DNA of 41,378 bases from Verrucomicrobiota bacterium (GCA_016199935.1 JACQFS010000031.1:1-41378), one strand, 5' to 3'; shown: positions 10,413 through 20,000, numbered from the stretch's first letter. Notes: generated from the letters alone by a model not told the origin. Program-made: numbers and translations.

Positions 10413-11048
10413 ATGAAACTCCCAGTCAAAGACTCCTCCGGAAACAGCGCCGGTGAACTCGACGTGAAGTTCGAGATGATCATGAACGGCCGCGCGACGC
10501 AGGCCGTGCATGATTACGTCGTGGCCTACAACGCCAACCAGCGCATGGGCACCGCCTGCACGAAAAACGTGGGCGATGTCAACGGCACCAACAAGAAGCC
10601 GTGGCGCCAGAAGGGCACCGGCCGCGCGCGCGCCGGCTCCTTTGCCAGTCCGTTGTGGCGCGGCGGCGGCGTCGTGTTCGGGCCCAAGCCCCGCGACTTC
10701 AGCAAGAAGGTCAACCGCAAGACCAAGCAGCTCGCGTTGCGCAAGGCGCTCAGCGAACGGCTCAAGGCGGGCGAAGTCAGCATCGTCAGCGACCTGAACC
10801 TCGCGGTGCCCAAGACGAAGGAATTTCTCAAGGTGATCGCCGCGCTCAAGCTCGCGGGCACCACGGTCATCGTGACCAGCGGCAAGGATGCGACGAACCT
10901 TTACCTGGCCTCGCGCAACGTCCGCGGCATCAGCATCACCACCGGTGAGTTGCTCAACACCTACGACGTGTTGCTGGCCAAGAACCTGGTCTTTACCCGC
11001 GAGGGTTTCGCCCAGGTCGAACAACGCCTTGAATCCGACCAGCCATGA
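10413..11048 (+). CDS. rplD: 50S ribosomal protein L4
   Basis: L4, 211 residues; part of the exit tunnel constriction and, in E. coli, an autogenous repressor of the S10 operon. Family motifs KPWRQKGTGRARAGS and LWRGGGVVFGPKPRDF form the tunnel loop. Its stop overlaps the next start by 4 nt (ATGA), consistent with translational coupling to rplW. Confidence 0.97.
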   Translation: MKLPVKDSSGNSAGELDVKFEMIMNGRATQAVHDYVVAYNANQRMGTACTKNVGDVNGTNKKPWRQKGTGRARAGSFASPLWRGGGVVFGPKPRDFSKKVNRKTKQLALRKALSERLKAGEVSIVSDLNLAVPKTKEFLKVIAALKLAGTTVIVTSGKDATNLYLASRNVRGISITTGELLNTYDVLLAKNLVFTREGFAQVEQRLESDQP

Positions 11049-11326
11049 ACGCTTTTGAAATCATCAAGACCGTGCGCCTGACCGAAAAGGGCAGCCTCCA
11101 GGCGGCCAAGTCCAACCAATACACGTTGGTCGCTGACCGGCGCGCCAACAAGCAGGAGATCCGCAAGGCGGTGGAGCAGCTTTTCAAGGTCAAGGTGCTC
11201 GCGGTCAACACGCTCAACGTCCGCGGCAAGCTGCGTCGCAAGCGCACCCTCCAGGAAGGCCGCACGCCGAGCTGGAAGAAGACCATCGTCACCCTGAAAG
11301 CCGGCGACAAGATCTCGCTCACCTAA
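11045..11326 (+). CDS. rplW: 50S ribosomal protein L23
   Basis: L23, 93 residues, at the exit of the peptide tunnel where trigger factor and SRP dock. The pattern [15 protein letters not shown] ... [24 protein letters not shown] is typical. It overlaps the rplD stop by 4 nt (ATGA), the tightest coupling in the block. Confidence 0.97.
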   Translation: MNAFEIIKTVRLTEKGSLQAAKSNQYTLVADRRANKQEIRKAVEQLFKVKVLAVNTLNVRGKLRRKRTLQEGRTPSWKKTIVTLKAGDKISLT

Positions 11327-11333
11327 TCGCGTT

Positions 11334-12188
11334 ATGCCTGTAAAAACTTTCCGACCACTGACGCCGTCCCAACGCTACATGACGGTGGCGGATTTCAGCG
11401 ACATCACCAAGACCACGCCGGAGAAGAGCCTCGTCTTCACCAAGAAGCGGTCCGGCGGGCGCAACAATTACGGCCGCGTCACCGTGCGCGGCATCGGCGG
11501 CGGCCACAAGCGCAAGATCCGCATCGTGGATTTCAAGCGCAAGAAGCACGGCATCGTCGCCGAGGTCACGGCCATCGAGTATGATCCGGGCCGCTCCGCG
11601 CGCATCGCGCTGCTGCTCTACGCGGATGGTGAGAAGTGCTACATCGTCGCGCCCGTGGGCCTCAAGGTCGGCATGAAGGTGATGAGCGGACCGACCGCGC
11701 CGCCCGAAGTGGGCAATTCACTCCCGCTGAAAAACATTCCCGTGGGCATCACCATCCACAACATCGAACTCGAGCCCGGCCGGGGCGCCCAGATGGTTCG
11801 CGCCGCCGGCGGCGGGGCCACGCTGATGTCGCGCGACGCGGGCTATGCGCAGTTGCGCCTGCCCTCCGGCGAGATCCGCAAGGTGCATGAGAACTGCATC
11901 GCCACCATCGGCCAGGTCGGCAATCCCGAGCACGAGAACGTCATCCTCGGCAAGGCGGGCCGTTCCCGCTGGCTGGGCATCCGCCCGATCAGCCGTGGCG
12001 TGGCGCGCAACCCGGTGGACCATCCCAACGGCGGCGGCCAGGGCAAGAGCAAGTCCGGCGGCGGCTGGCAGCAGTTGACTTCGCCGTGGGGTCTCCTCGC
12101 CAAGGGCGGCCGGACGCGCAACAAGAGAAAATATTCCAACAAATTCATCGTCGTCCGCCGCGACGGCCTGCTCATGAAGAACAAGTAA
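11334..12188 (+). CDS. rplB: 50S ribosomal protein L2
   Basis: L2, 284 residues (E. coli 273), needed for subunit association and 50S peptidyl transferase assembly. Recognised by [36 protein letters not shown] and the KFIVVRR end. The first histidine of the conserved HPHGGGEG loop (E. coli H229) is kept, but the second is Asn and the following Glu is Gln. A short [10 protein letters not shown] segment replaces the usual loop. The gap to rplW is 7 nt, with no SD. Confidence 0.98.
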   Translation: MPVKTFRPLTPSQRYMTVADFSDITKTTPEKSLVFTKKRSGGRNNYGRVTVRGIGGGHKRKIRIVDFKRKKHGIVAEVTAIEYDPGRSARIALLLYADGEKCYIVAPVGLKVGMKVMSGPTAPPEVGNSLPLKNIPVGITIHNIELEPGRGAQMVRAAGGGATLMSRDAGYAQLRLPSGEIRKVHENCIATIGQVGNPEHENVILGKAGRSRWLGIRPISRGVARNPVDHPNGGGQGKSKSGGGWQQLTSPWGLLAKGGRTRNKRKYSNKFIVVRRDGLLMKNK

Positions 12189-12194
12189 CCGATT

Positions 12195-12476
12195 ATGGGA
12201 CGCTCGATAAAAAAAGGTCCGTTCATTGACGGACACCTGATGGAAAAAATTGTGAAGGCGAAGGCCGCCAACTCGAAGCAGCCGATCAAGACGTGGTCGC
12301 GCCGCTCGATGATCACGCCCGAGTTCGTGGGGCTGACCTTCAGCGTCCACAACGGCAAGGTTTTCAACCCGGTGTTCGTCACCGAGAACATGGTCGGCCA
12401 CAAGCTGGGCGAGTTCTCCCTCACGCGCACGTTCAAGAAACACGGCGCCCACACGGCCAAGGCGGAGGCGAAATAG
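12195..12476 (+). CDS. rpsS: 30S ribosomal protein S19
   Basis: S19, 93 residues, in the 30S head with S13. Motifs: [31 protein letters not shown] and [18 protein letters not shown]. The gap is 6 nt after rplB. The start is preceded by GATT with no SD. Confidence 0.97.
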   Translation: MGRSIKKGPFIDGHLMEKIVKAKAANSKQPIKTWSRRSMITPEFVGLTFSVHNGKVFNPVFVTENMVGHKLGEFSLTRTFKKHGAHTAKAEAK

Positions 12477-12481
12477 ATTTT

Positions 12482-12817
12482 ATGGAAGTCCGAGCCATCA
12501 CCAAAAACCTGCCGATGTCCGCGCAGAAGATGCGCGAAGTCGTGCGCCAGATTCAGGGCAAGAACGCCCTGCACGCACAGGCCATCCTCGACTTCGTGCC
12601 GCGCAAGGGCGCGCGCTTCGTCGCCGAGACGCTCAAGTCCGCCATCGCCAACGCCACCAACAATCACGGGCTCAAGGCCGAGACGCTGCGCATCAAGGAA
12701 TGCGTCGCCGGCGCGGCCACCACCCTCAAGCGCATGCAGCCCAAGGCACGCGGTTCGGCCGGCCCGATCCTCAAGCGCCGCTGCCACATCCGCATCGTGC
12801 TTTCCGACGAGCAATAA
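12482..12817 (+). CDS. rplV: 50S ribosomal protein L22
   Basis: L22, 111 residues, lines the exit tunnel opposite L4. Start chosen at 12482 ([18 protein letters not shown]), which fits the family; the frame is open upstream only through rpsS. The C-terminal hairpin [22 protein letters not shown] is the tunnel-reaching loop. The gap is 5 nt (ATTTT), no SD. Confidence 0.96.
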   Translation: MEVRAITKNLPMSAQKMREVVRQIQGKNALHAQAILDFVPRKGARFVAETLKSAIANATNNHGLKAETLRIKECVAGAATTLKRMQPKARGSAGPILKRRCHIRIVLSDEQ

Positions 12818-12821
12818 TCCT

Positions 12822-13499
12822 ATGGGACAAAAAACCAACCCAATCGGTTTCCGCATCGCCGTCACCAAGGACTGGCGCTCGAAGTGGTTCGCCAACAAGA
12901 AGGAATTCGGCACGCTGCTCGCCGAGGACCGGAAGATCCGCGAGATCCTCAAGAAGAAGCTCGAGTCCGCCGCCGTGCCGCGCATCCAGATCGAGCGCGC
13001 CGCCAGCCGCTGCCGCATCACCATTTACACCGCCCGCCCCGGCGTCGTCATCGGCCGCAAGGGGGCGGAGATCGACAAGATCAAGGAAGAGCTGAGCAAG
13101 CTCACCGGCAAGGAAATTTACGTGGACATCCAGGAGATCAAGAATGCGGAGACGGATGCGCAGCTCGTGGCCGAGAACGTCGCGCTCCAGCTCGAGCGCC
13201 GCATTTCCTTCCGTCGCGCGATGAAGAAGTCAGTGCAGACGGCCATGGATTTCGGGGCTAAGGGCATCAAGATCCGCTGCGCCGGGCGCCTCGGTGGCGC
13301 GGAACTCGCGCGCGTGGAGCAATACATGGAGGGCAGCGTGCCGCTGCACACCCTGCGCGCGGAGATTGACTACGGTTTCGCCGAGGCCAAGACGGTTTAC
13401 GGCAAGCTCGGGGTCAAGTGCTGGATCTGCAAAGGCGAAATCAAGAAGGACAAGGCGCCCCGTCCGGCCGTGAGTGCGGTGGCAACCGCCCAGGCTTGA
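12822..13499 (+). CDS. rpsC: 30S ribosomal protein S3
   Basis: S3, 225 residues, at the mRNA entry site with a KH domain. Motifs: [38 protein letters not shown] (KH loop) and [11 protein letters not shown]. The gap is 4 nt after rplV, with CCT before the ATG. Confidence 0.98.
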   Translation: MGQKTNPIGFRIAVTKDWRSKWFANKKEFGTLLAEDRKIREILKKKLESAAVPRIQIERAASRCRITIYTARPGVVIGRKGAEIDKIKEELSKLTGKEIYVDIQEIKNAETDAQLVAENVALQLERRISFRRAMKKSVQTAMDFGAKGIKIRCAGRLGGAELARVEQYMEGSVPLHTLRAEIDYGFAEAKTVYGKLGVKCWICKGEIKKDKAPRPAVSAVATAQA

Positions 13500-13522
13500 A
13501 GCAATTTTTTACGAACTGACCT

Positions 13523-13942
13523 ATGGCATTGATACCGGCGAGAGTTAAATATCGCAAAATGCACCGCGGCAGCCGCAAGGGCATGGCGACGCGCTGCAAC
13601 ACCGTGGCGTTCGGTGAATTCGGCCTGCAGGCGCTGGAGCGTTGCTGGCTGGACACGAAGCAGATCGAGGCGGCGCGCGTGGCCATCAACCGCCACATGA
13701 AGCGCCGCGGCAAGATGTGGATCCGCGTGTTCCCGCAGAAGAGTTATTCCAAGAAGCCGCTCGAGACGCGCATGGGCACCGGCAAGGGGCCGGTCGAGTC
13801 ATGGGTCGCGGTCATCAAGCCGGCCACGGTGATCTTTGAGGTGGACGGCATTCCCGAGGCGCTTGCCCGCGAGAGTCTGCGGCTGGCGGCGACCAAGCTG
13901 CCGATCTCCACGAAGTTCATCTCGCGCCACGCCCACGCCTGA
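13523..13942 (+). CDS. rplP: 50S ribosomal protein L16
   Basis: L16, 139 residues, near the A-site tRNA elbow. It has the typical [32 protein letters not shown] and [15 protein letters not shown] segments. The gap is 23 nt after rpsC with no clear SD. Confidence 0.97.
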   Translation: MALIPARVKYRKMHRGSRKGMATRCNTVAFGEFGLQALERCWLDTKQIEAARVAINRHMKRRGKMWIRVFPQKSYSKKPLETRMGTGKGPVESWVAVIKPATVIFEVDGIPEALARESLRLAATKLPISTKFISRHAHA

Positions 13943-13955
13943 ACGACTTGCGACC

Positions 13956-14159
13956 ATGAAGACGACCGAACTCAAAGACATGACCGCCCCGGAGCTGACG
14001 GCCAAGAGCCGTGATCTCCGGCAGGAACTGTTCAACCTGCGCCTGCAACAGGCCAGCAGCCAGCTCGAGAAACCCAACCGCCTGCGCCTCCTGCGCCGCG
14101 ACATCGCGCGCGTCGAAACCCAGATCTCCGCCCTGCGGAACCAGCCCAAGCAAGGATAA
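13956..14159 (+). CDS. rpmC: 50S ribosomal protein L29
   Basis: L29, 67 residues, two antiparallel helices at the tunnel exit. MKTTELKDMTAPELTAKSRD opens it, and the core LFNLRLQQASSQLEKPNRLR is the family signature. Start chosen at 13956 because the upstream open frame runs through rplP. The gap is 13 nt. Confidence 0.96.
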   Translation: MKTTELKDMTAPELTAKSRDLRQELFNLRLQQASSQLEKPNRLRLLRRDIARVETQISALRNQPKQG

Positions 14160-14162
14160 GCC

Positions 14163-14468
14163 ATGCCTGACCCCATCATTGAAACCCCGGCCCTCGAACG
14201 CGGCCACCGCAAGGAACGCACCGGCGAGGTCGTGTCCACCAAGATGGCCAAGACCATCGTCGTCCGGGTCCAACGCCGGTTCCAACACCCGAAGTTCAAG
14301 AAGGTGGTGACCAGCTTCAACAAATTCTACGCGCACGACGAGACGGGCGAGGCCAAGCTCGGCGACCTGGTCCGCATCCAGGAGACCCGGCGCATGTCCA
14401 AGACCAAGTGCTGGCGCCTCGTCGAGGTCGTCACGCGCAACACCGAACCCGCCGCCGTCACCGCTTAA
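14163..14468 (+). CDS. rpsQ: 30S ribosomal protein S17
   Basis: S17, 101 residues (E. coli 84), a 16S 5'-domain binder with an OB fold. It has a ~15-residue N-terminal extension before RKERTGEVVSTKMAKTIVV; RFQHPKFKKVV and KLGDLVRIQETRRMSKTK are typical. It starts 3 nt after rpmC. Confidence 0.97.
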   Translation: MPDPIIETPALERGHRKERTGEVVSTKMAKTIVVRVQRRFQHPKFKKVVTSFNKFYAHDETGEAKLGDLVRIQETRRMSKTKCWRLVEVVTRNTEPAAVTA

Positions 14469-14480
14469 CGCACCCGACCT

Positions 14481-14846
14481 ATGCTCCAGATCCGTTCCAT
14501 CATGGACGTGGCCGATAACACCGGCGCGAAACGCGCCGCGAACATCGGCGTCCTCGGTCGCAACCAGCGCTACGCCCGCGTGGGCGACGTCATCAAGTGC
14601 CACATCAAGGAAGCCGCGCCCGACGGCACGGTGAAAAAGGGCGAGGTGGTGGACGCCGTGGTCGTGCGCACGCGCGAGACCATCCGCCGCGCCGACGGCT
14701 CGTGCCTGCGTTTTGATTCCAACGCGATCGTGATCATCGACAAGGAGCGCAACCCGCGGGGCACGCGCATCTTTGGACCCGTGGCGCGCGAGCTGCGCGA
14801 CCTGAAGTTCATGAAAATCATTTCCCTCGCGCCGGAGGTCGTCTGA
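14481..14846 (+). CDS. rplN: 50S ribosomal protein L14
   Basis: L14, 121 residues, at the subunit interface. Signatures: [33 protein letters not shown] and [17 protein letters not shown]. The gap of 12 nt ends in GACCT and carries no SD. Confidence 0.98.
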   Translation: MLQIRSIMDVADNTGAKRAANIGVLGRNQRYARVGDVIKCHIKEAAPDGTVKKGEVVDAVVVRTRETIRRADGSCLRFDSNAIVIIDKERNPRGTRIFGPVARELRDLKFMKIISLAPEVV

Positions 14847-14848
14847 TT

Positions 14849-15148
14849 ATGGCTTTTCACCCCATCAACCGTTTCGCCACGCGCCACGTCAAGAAGGGCG
14901 ACGAGGTCGTCATCATCGCCGGCTCGCAGAATGGCAAGCGCGGCAAGATCATCGAGGTCGTGACCGAGAAGGACCGCGTGATCGTCGAGGGCGTGGCCAT
15001 GATCAAGAAGCACCTGCGGCGCAGCCAGGCGAATCCGCAGGGGGCCATCGTGGAGCGCGAGGGCACCGTGCACATTTCCAACGTGATGAAGGCCGAGGAG
15101 TATGACCGCCGCCGGGCGAAGCACGGCGCGGCCCCCGCGACCGCCTGA
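14849..15148 (+). CDS. rplX: 50S ribosomal protein L24
   Basis: L24, 99 residues, assembly initiator protein with a KOW motif (HVKKGDEVVIIAGSQNGKRG) and GVAMIKKHLRRSQANPQGAI. It starts 2 nt after the rplN stop. Confidence 0.97.
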   Translation: MAFHPINRFATRHVKKGDEVVIIAGSQNGKRGKIIEVVTEKDRVIVEGVAMIKKHLRRSQANPQGAIVEREGTVHISNVMKAEEYDRRRAKHGAAPATA

Positions 15149-15187
15149 TGAAATTTGCGTCACGGCCCAACCCGTGACCGATCGAAA

Positions 15188-15730
15188 ATGAAACCGAGAC
15201 TCTATACGAAATACACCGAGGAAGTTCGGCCGGCCCTGATCAAGGGCGGGAAATACGCGAACGTCCACCAGGTTCCGAGCCTGGAGAAGATCGTGATCCA
15301 CATGGGCGTGAGCGCGAAGCTGGAGAAGACGGCGCTGGACGACGCGATGAAGGAAATGACCCAGATCACCGGGCGCAAGGGCGTGATCGATCTGTCCCGC
15401 AAGGCGATCGCGAACTTCAAGCTGCGCGTGGGCCAGCCCATCGGCTGCCACGTCACGCTGCGCCGCGACGTGATGTATGAGTTCCTCGACCGGCTCGTGG
15501 CGTCCGCGCTGCCGCGCATCCGCGACTTCCGCGGCATCAGCCCGCGCAAGTTCGACGGCCGCGGCAACTACTCGCTCGGCATCGCCGACCAGACCATTTT
15601 TCCCGAGATCGAACTGGAAAAAATCAAGCGCACGCAGGGCATGGACATCACGTTTGTGACCTCGGCGGAGAACGATGCGGACGCACTGGAGTTGCTGAAG
15701 CTGCTCGGCATGCCGTTCGCGGAGAAATAA
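15188..15730 (+). CDS. rplE: 50S ribosomal protein L5
   Basis: L5, 180 residues, binds 5S rRNA. I start it at ATG 15188 (MKPRLYTKYTEEVRPAL), which gives the family length. An in-frame TTG at 15155 would add 11 residues with no family match. Motifs: SLEKIVIHMGVSA, GQPIGCHVTLRRDVMYEFLD and RDFRGISPRKFDGRGNYSLG. The gap of 39 nt after rplX is among the longer ones in the block. Confidence 0.96.
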   Translation: MKPRLYTKYTEEVRPALIKGGKYANVHQVPSLEKIVIHMGVSAKLEKTALDDAMKEMTQITGRKGVIDLSRKAIANFKLRVGQPIGCHVTLRRDVMYEFLDRLVASALPRIRDFRGISPRKFDGRGNYSLGIADQTIFPEIELEKIKRTQGMDITFVTSAENDADALELLKLLGMPFAEK

Positions 15731-15734
15731 CTTT

Positions 15735-16004
15735 ATGGCCAAAATATCCTGGTTGGCGCGCAACAAGCGCAAGGCGGACACGGTGAAGAAATACGCCGCG
15801 ATCCGCGCCGAACTCAAGGCGAAGAAAGATTACGCCGGGCTTTCCAAGCTGCCGAAGAACGCCAGCCCCGTGCGCGTGGTCAACCGTTGCGAGATGTCCG
15901 GCCGCCGCCACGGCTACATGCGCAAGTTCCGCGCGTCCCGCCTCACCTTCCGCGAAGCCGCCATCAACGGCCTCATTCCCGGAGTCACCAAAGCCAGTTG
16001 GTAA
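15735..16004 (+). CDS. rpsN: 30S ribosomal protein S14 (zinc-free form)
   Basis: S14, 89 residues, the long zinc-independent type: there is no pair of CxxC motifs, and VVNRCEMSGRRHGYMRKF with the IPGVTKASW end matches the E. coli form. It starts 4 nt after rplE. Confidence 0.97.
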   Translation: MAKISWLARNKRKADTVKKYAAIRAELKAKKDYAGLSKLPKNASPVRVVNRCEMSGRRHGYMRKFRASRLTFREAAINGLIPGVTKASW

Positions 16005-16008
16005 GCCT

Positions 16009-16392
16009 ATGGATCCCATCGCTGACATGTTGAGTTCGATCTGCAACGCCGGCCGCGCCTTGAAGCCCGGCCTGGAGCTGCCCTATTCCAAGGTCAAGGA
16101 AAGCATTGCCCGCATCCTCGTGAAGGAAGGCTACATCGCCGGTTGCGAGGCCGAGGGCGCGCCCATCCGGAGGCTCAAGCTCAAGCTGAAGTATGTCGGC
16201 AAGAAACCGGTCATCACCGGCCTGCGCCGCATCAGCACGCCCGGCCTGCGCCGCTACAGCGGCTCCACCACCATCCCGCGCGTGCTTGGCGGCCTCGGCG
16301 TCGCGATTGTCTCCACCTCGAGCGGAGTCATGACGGCCCGCGACGCCAAGAAACAGAACGTGGGCGGCGAAGTGCTTTGTTACGTTTGGTGA
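16009..16392 (+). CDS. rpsH: 30S ribosomal protein S8
   Basis: S8, 127 residues, central-domain 16S binder and, in E. coli, the translational repressor of the spc operon. It opens MDPIADMLSSICNAGRA and contains RRISTPGLRRYSG and GVAIVSTSSGVMTARDAKK. The gap is 4 nt after rpsN. Confidence 0.97.
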   Translation: MDPIADMLSSICNAGRALKPGLELPYSKVKESIARILVKEGYIAGCEAEGAPIRRLKLKLKYVGKKPVITGLRRISTPGLRRYSGSTTIPRVLGGLGVAIVSTSSGVMTARDAKKQNVGGEVLCYVW

Positions 16393-16411
16393 GTTAACCG
16401 GAGAAATTTTT

Positions 16412-16948
16412 ATGTCACGCATCGGCAAACAGCCCATCACCATCCCGCCCAAGGTCAAGGTGGAGATCAAGGGGCAGAAGGTTTTGGTCGAGGGGCCCAA
16501 GGGCAAGCTCGACTTCGAACTGCCCCAGCGCACCGCCGCGAAGGTGGACGGCGGCAGCGTCCTCGTCTCCCGCGCCGGCGATGACTCGGCCGCCAAGGCC
16601 CTGCACGGACTCAGCCGCGCCCTCATCAACAACATGGTCAAGGGTGTGAGCGAAGGCTTCGTCAAGAAACTCGAGATTAACGGCGTCGGCTTCAAGGCCG
16701 CCGTCACCGGCAAGAACGTCACGCTCAACCTCGGCTACTCGCACCCGATCGTTTATCCCATCCCCGACCAGATCAAGGTGACCGTCGAGGAAAACACCAA
16801 GGTCACGATCGAAGGCCCGAGCAAACAGGTCGTCGGCCAGGTCGCCGCGGAGATCCGCAGCTATTATCCCCCCGAGCCCTACAAGGGCAAGGGCGTCAAG
16901 TATCACGACGAACAGATCGTGCGCAAGGAAGGCAAGACCGTCCAATAA
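16412..16948 (+). CDS. rplF: 50S ribosomal protein L6
   Basis: L6, 178 residues, near the sarcin-ricin loop. Motifs: [39 protein letters not shown] and the C-terminal [15 protein letters not shown]. The spacer contains CCGGAG about 9 nt before the ATG, one of the few SD-like sites in this block. Confidence 0.98.
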   Translation: MSRIGKQPITIPPKVKVEIKGQKVLVEGPKGKLDFELPQRTAAKVDGGSVLVSRAGDDSAAKALHGLSRALINNMVKGVSEGFVKKLEINGVGFKAAVTGKNVTLNLGYSHPIVYPIPDQIKVTVEENTKVTIEGPSKQVVGQVAAEIRSYYPPEPYKGKGVKYHDEQIVRKEGKTVQ

Positions 16949-16957
16949 TCCTCACGC

Positions 16958-16977
16958 GCCACGGCCAGGACCGTGGC
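16958..16977 (+). other. Hairpin between rplF and rplR
   Basis: Perfect 7-bp stem (16958-16964 with 16971-16977) with a CCAGGA loop, ending 9 nt before the rplR start. No T-tract follows. Position and stability suggest an influence on rplR initiation or mRNA processing; no known motif is recognised. Confidence 0.4.
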
Positions 16978-16986
16978 CACCTGAAC

Positions 16987-17361
16987 ATGAGAGTCGAAAA
17001 AAAGCACCGCCTGAAGCAACTCCGCCGCTACCGCATTCGCAAGAAAGTGATCGGCACCGCGGCCCGTCCGCGCATGAGCGTCTGCTTCAGCAACCAGCAC
17101 ATCTACGTGCAGTTCGTGGACGACGCCGCCGGCGTGACCGTCGCGTCCGCCTCCACGCGCGGCAAGCTCGTGCCCAAGGCCGACAAGCCCGCGGCCAACG
17201 CCGCGAATGTCGCGAACGCCAAGCGCATCGGCACGCTCGCCGCGGAAGCCGCCAAGGCCAAGGGCATCAGCACGATCGTCTTTGACCGCGGCGGCCTGAA
17301 ATATCACGGCAAGGTCAAGGCCCTCGCCGACGCGGCCCGCGAAGGCGGACTCAAATTTTAA
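16987..17361 (+). CDS. rplR: 50S ribosomal protein L18
   Basis: L18, 124 residues, 5S rRNA-binding partner of L5. Typical segments: [25 protein letters not shown] (split across 23-48 of the family), [13 protein letters not shown] and [20 protein letters not shown]. An Ala/Lys-rich insert [18 protein letters not shown] replaces the usual short loop. Confidence 0.97.
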   Translation: MRVEKKHRLKQLRRYRIRKKVIGTAARPRMSVCFSNQHIYVQFVDDAAGVTVASASTRGKLVPKADKPAANAANVANAKRIGTLAAEAAKAKGISTIVFDRGGLKYHGKVKALADAAREGGLKF

Positions 17362-17381
17362 TCCCAACCGGAGCAAACACT

Positions 17382-18026
17382 GTGGCAGACGAACCCAACA
17401 TTCCCGAAACGCCGGCGGCCGAAGCCGCGGCTCACGCGCCCGAGGCGCGCCCCGAACGCAGCTTTGGTGGCGGCCGTGGCCGCGGCGGCCCGCGCCGTCC
17501 GCGCAACAACGAACCGCAGGCCCCGAAGGGTGATGAACTCTCCGAGAAGGTCGTGTTCATCAACCGCTCCTCCAAGGTCGTCAAGGGCGGCCGCCGTTTC
17601 AGCTTCAGCGCGCTCATCGTCACCGGCGATCGCAAGGGCCGCGTCGGCATCGGCATGGGCAAGGCCGGCGAAGTCGCCGACGCCATCCGCAAGGGCGGCG
17701 AAAACGCCCGCCGTTGCATGCTCAAGGTCGCCGTCAAGGCCCACACCATCCCGCACGAGGTCTATTCGCACTTCGGCGGCGCGAAAGTTTTGCTGCGTCC
17801 GGCCTCGCCCGGCACCGGCATCAAGGCCGGCCGCACCGTGCGCGCCGTGCTCGAGAGCGCCGGCGTGAAGGACATCCTGAGCAAGTCGCTCGGCTCCAAG
17901 AACGCCGCCAACGTGGCCAAGGCCACGCTCAACGCGCTGCTCCAGCTCCGCTTGCGCGAGGACATTTACGCCAGCCGCGGCATCGCGCTGCGCCAACCCG
18001 AGCCGCCCCCCGTGGCGGCGAACTGA
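17382..18026 (+). CDS. rpsE: 30S ribosomal protein S5
   Basis: S5, 214 residues (E. coli 167), at the mRNA entry tunnel, involved in fidelity. GTG start at 17382 with CCGGAG 9 nt upstream as a plausible SD. An N-terminal Ala/Pro/Arg/Gly-rich extension of ~45 residues precedes the core (LSEKVVFINRSSKVVKGGRR, FSALIVTGDRKGRVGIGMGKA). rpmD (L30) should follow but is absent; rplO begins 10 nt later. Confidence 0.96.
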   Translation: MADEPNIPETPAAEAAAHAPEARPERSFGGGRGRGGPRRPRNNEPQAPKGDELSEKVVFINRSSKVVKGGRRFSFSALIVTGDRKGRVGIGMGKAGEVADAIRKGGENARRCMLKVAVKAHTIPHEVYSHFGGAKVLLRPASPGTGIKAGRTVRAVLESAGVKDILSKSLGSKNAANVAKATLNALLQLRLREDIYASRGIALRQPEPPPVAAN

Positions 18027-18036
18027 GACCTGAATC

Positions 18037-18594
18037 ATGAGCATGCGTCTGCACAATCTCAAACCGCGTCCCGGGGCCAAGCACCGCCGCAAACTTCTCG
18101 GCCACGGCCGCGCGAGCGGTCACGGCAAGACCTCCGGCCGCGGCGGCAAGGGCCAGTCGGCCCGCTCCGGTTCCTCCACGCGCATCGGTTTCGAGGGCGG
18201 CCAGATGCCGCTCATCCGCCGCGTGCCCAAGCGCGGGTTCAACAACAAGCGCTTCAAGACGGTTTACGTGCCCGTGAATGTCGAGTCGCTCAACGAATTC
18301 GCCGACGGCGCGCGCGTGGACGTGGAAATGTTCAAGGCCGCGGGCCTGGCGAACGGCACGTGGGACGGGATCAAGGTGCTCGGCGACGGCGAGCTGACGA
18401 AGAAACTCACGATCGTGGCGCACGCGTTCAGCGCGAGCGCGAAGCAGAAGATCGAGGCGATCGGCGGCGTGTGCGAAGTGATCGTCAAGCTGCCCCCGGC
18501 GCACATGCGGGCGTCCATCGCCGCGAAGGCGCTGGTGCAGGCGGAGAAGGACAAGGTTCGGGCCGAGAAAAAAGCCGCCGCGGCGAAAGCCTGA
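18037..18594 (+). CDS. rplO: 50S ribosomal protein L15
   Basis: L15, 185 residues (E. coli 144), late assembly protein. MRLHNLKPRPGAKHRRKLLG, then GHGKTSGRGGKGQSARSG and FEGGQMPLIRRVPKRGFNN are diagnostic. The C-terminus is extended by a Lys/Ala-rich tail. It directly precedes secY, as in most bacteria. Confidence 0.97.
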   Translation: MSMRLHNLKPRPGAKHRRKLLGHGRASGHGKTSGRGGKGQSARSGSSTRIGFEGGQMPLIRRVPKRGFNNKRFKTVYVPVNVESLNEFADGARVDVEMFKAAGLANGTWDGIKVLGDGELTKKLTIVAHAFSASAKQKIEAIGGVCEVIVKLPPAHMRASIAAKALVQAEKDKVRAEKKAAAAKA

Positions 18595-18623
18595 GCGGGC
18601 GCTGAGTCCTTTCTTTTTTCCGA

Positions 18624-20000
18624 ATGATTTCCGGCATCATCAACACCTTCGCGAACTGCTTCAAAATTCCGGAGCTGAAGTCGCGGATCATTTTCACCGT
18701 GCTCGTGCTCGGGGTGTGCCGGTTGGCGGCGATCATTCCGCTGCCCGGCCTGGACGGCGCGGCGCTGGCGGATTATTTCGCCAAGAACGCGGCGAAGTCC
18801 GGCGGCGGGCTGCTCGGGATGTATTCCATGTTCACCGGCGGCGCGCTGGAACGCTGCGCGCTCGGCTCGCTGGGCATCATGCCTTACATCAGCGCGACGA
18901 TCATCATCCAGCTTTTGACGGCGGTGATTCCGCAGTTGAGCAAGCTGGCGCGCGAGGAGGGCGGGCGGACGAAGATCGTGCAGTATGGCCGCTACCTCAC
19001 CGTGATTCTCTGCGTCGGTCAGGGCTTCGTGATGGCGCTGGGCTGGCAGGATCCGCAGAGCATTTTCAAGGATTTCGCGGGCGAGCTGGTGCTGGTGGGG
19101 CCCGCGTGGTGGTATTTGTTGCAGACGACGGTGCTGCTCACGGCGAGCACGATGTTGCTGATGTGGTTGGGCGAACAGATCACCGAGCGCGGCATCGGCA
19201 ACGGGGTGTCGTTGATCATCACGATCGGGATTCTGGCGCGGTTGCCGGTGGCGATGCGGGGGACGTGGTTCATGTTCACGCCGGAGGCCGGCGATCATCA
19301 GAAGAATATTTTTCACGCGATCGCGCTGGTGCTGCTCCTGTGCTCGGTGGTCGCGGGCGTCATCGCCGTGACGCAGGCGCAGCGGAAGATTCCGGTGCAG
19401 TATGCGCAGCGGGCGGTGGGGCGGAAGGTGTATTCGGGCGGGAGTTCGTTCATGCCGTTGCGGGTGAATTATGCGGGCGTGATGCCGATTATTTTTGCGC
19501 AGGCGATCCTGATGTTTCCGCAGAAGATTTTCGAGACGCTCGGCGGGCGGTTGAATTTGCAGTTCCTGCGGGACATCGGCAGCGCGATGCATTACGGCGG
19601 GTTTTTCTACATGGCGTGTGAGGCGCTGATGATTTTGTTCTTCTCGTATTTCTGGGTGGCGACGCAGTTCAACGAACTCCAGATTTCCGACGACCTGAAA
19701 AAATACGGCGGCTACATTCCGGGCATCCGGCCGGGGAAGGAGACGAGCGAGTTTTTGCACAACACGATGAGTCGGATCACGCTGGCGGGGGCGATCTTTC
19801 TGGCGGGGATCGCGGTGGTGCCGATGGTTTTGTATCAGAGCCTGGATGTGCCGCTGGAGGTGGCGTCGTTCTTTGGCGGCACGAGCATTTTGATCACGGT
19901 CGGGGTGGTGCTGGACACGATGCGGCAGATGGAATCGCATTTGTTGATGCGGCACTACGACGGGTTCCTGAAGAAGGGGCGCATCCGCGGGCGGTTTTGA
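18624..20000 (+). CDS. secY: Preprotein translocase subunit SecY
   Basis: Central channel of the Sec translocon, 458 residues with about ten transmembrane helices. Landmarks: IPLPGLDG in TM1, the plug/TM2 region MFTGGALERCALGSLGIMPYISA, EQITERGIGNGVSLII (TM5), RKIPVQYAQRAVG and FMPLRVNYAGVMPIIFAQ (TM7), and ADDLKKYGG-like SDDLKKYGGYIPGIRPG. The spacer CCTTTCTTTTTTCCGA has no SD. adk, the usual follower, is missing; map comes next. Confidence 0.98.
   Translation: MISGIINTFANCFKIPELKSRIIFTVLVLGVCRLAAIIPLPGLDGAALADYFAKNAAKSGGGLLGMYSMFTGGALERCALGSLGIMPYISATIIIQLLTAVIPQLSKLAREEGGRTKIVQYGRYLTVILCVGQGFVMALGWQDPQSIFKDFAGELVLVGPAWWYLLQTTVLLTASTMLLMWLGEQITERGIGNGVSLIITIGILARLPVAMRGTWFMFTPEAGDHQKNIFHAIALVLLLCSVVAGVIAVTQAQRKIPVQYAQRAVGRKVYSGGSSFMPLRVNYAGVMPIIFAQAILMFPQKIFETLGGRLNLQFLRDIGSAMHYGGFFYMACEALMILFFSYFWVATQFNELQISDDLKKYGGYIPGIRPGKETSEFLHNTMSRITLAGAIFLAGIAVVPMVLYQSLDVPLEVASFFGGTSILITVGVVLDTMRQMESHLLMRHYDGFLKKGRIRGRF

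Noticed and set aside
15155-15187. TTG start for L5
   Set aside because: It adds residues without family similarity; ATG 15188 gives the normal N-terminus.
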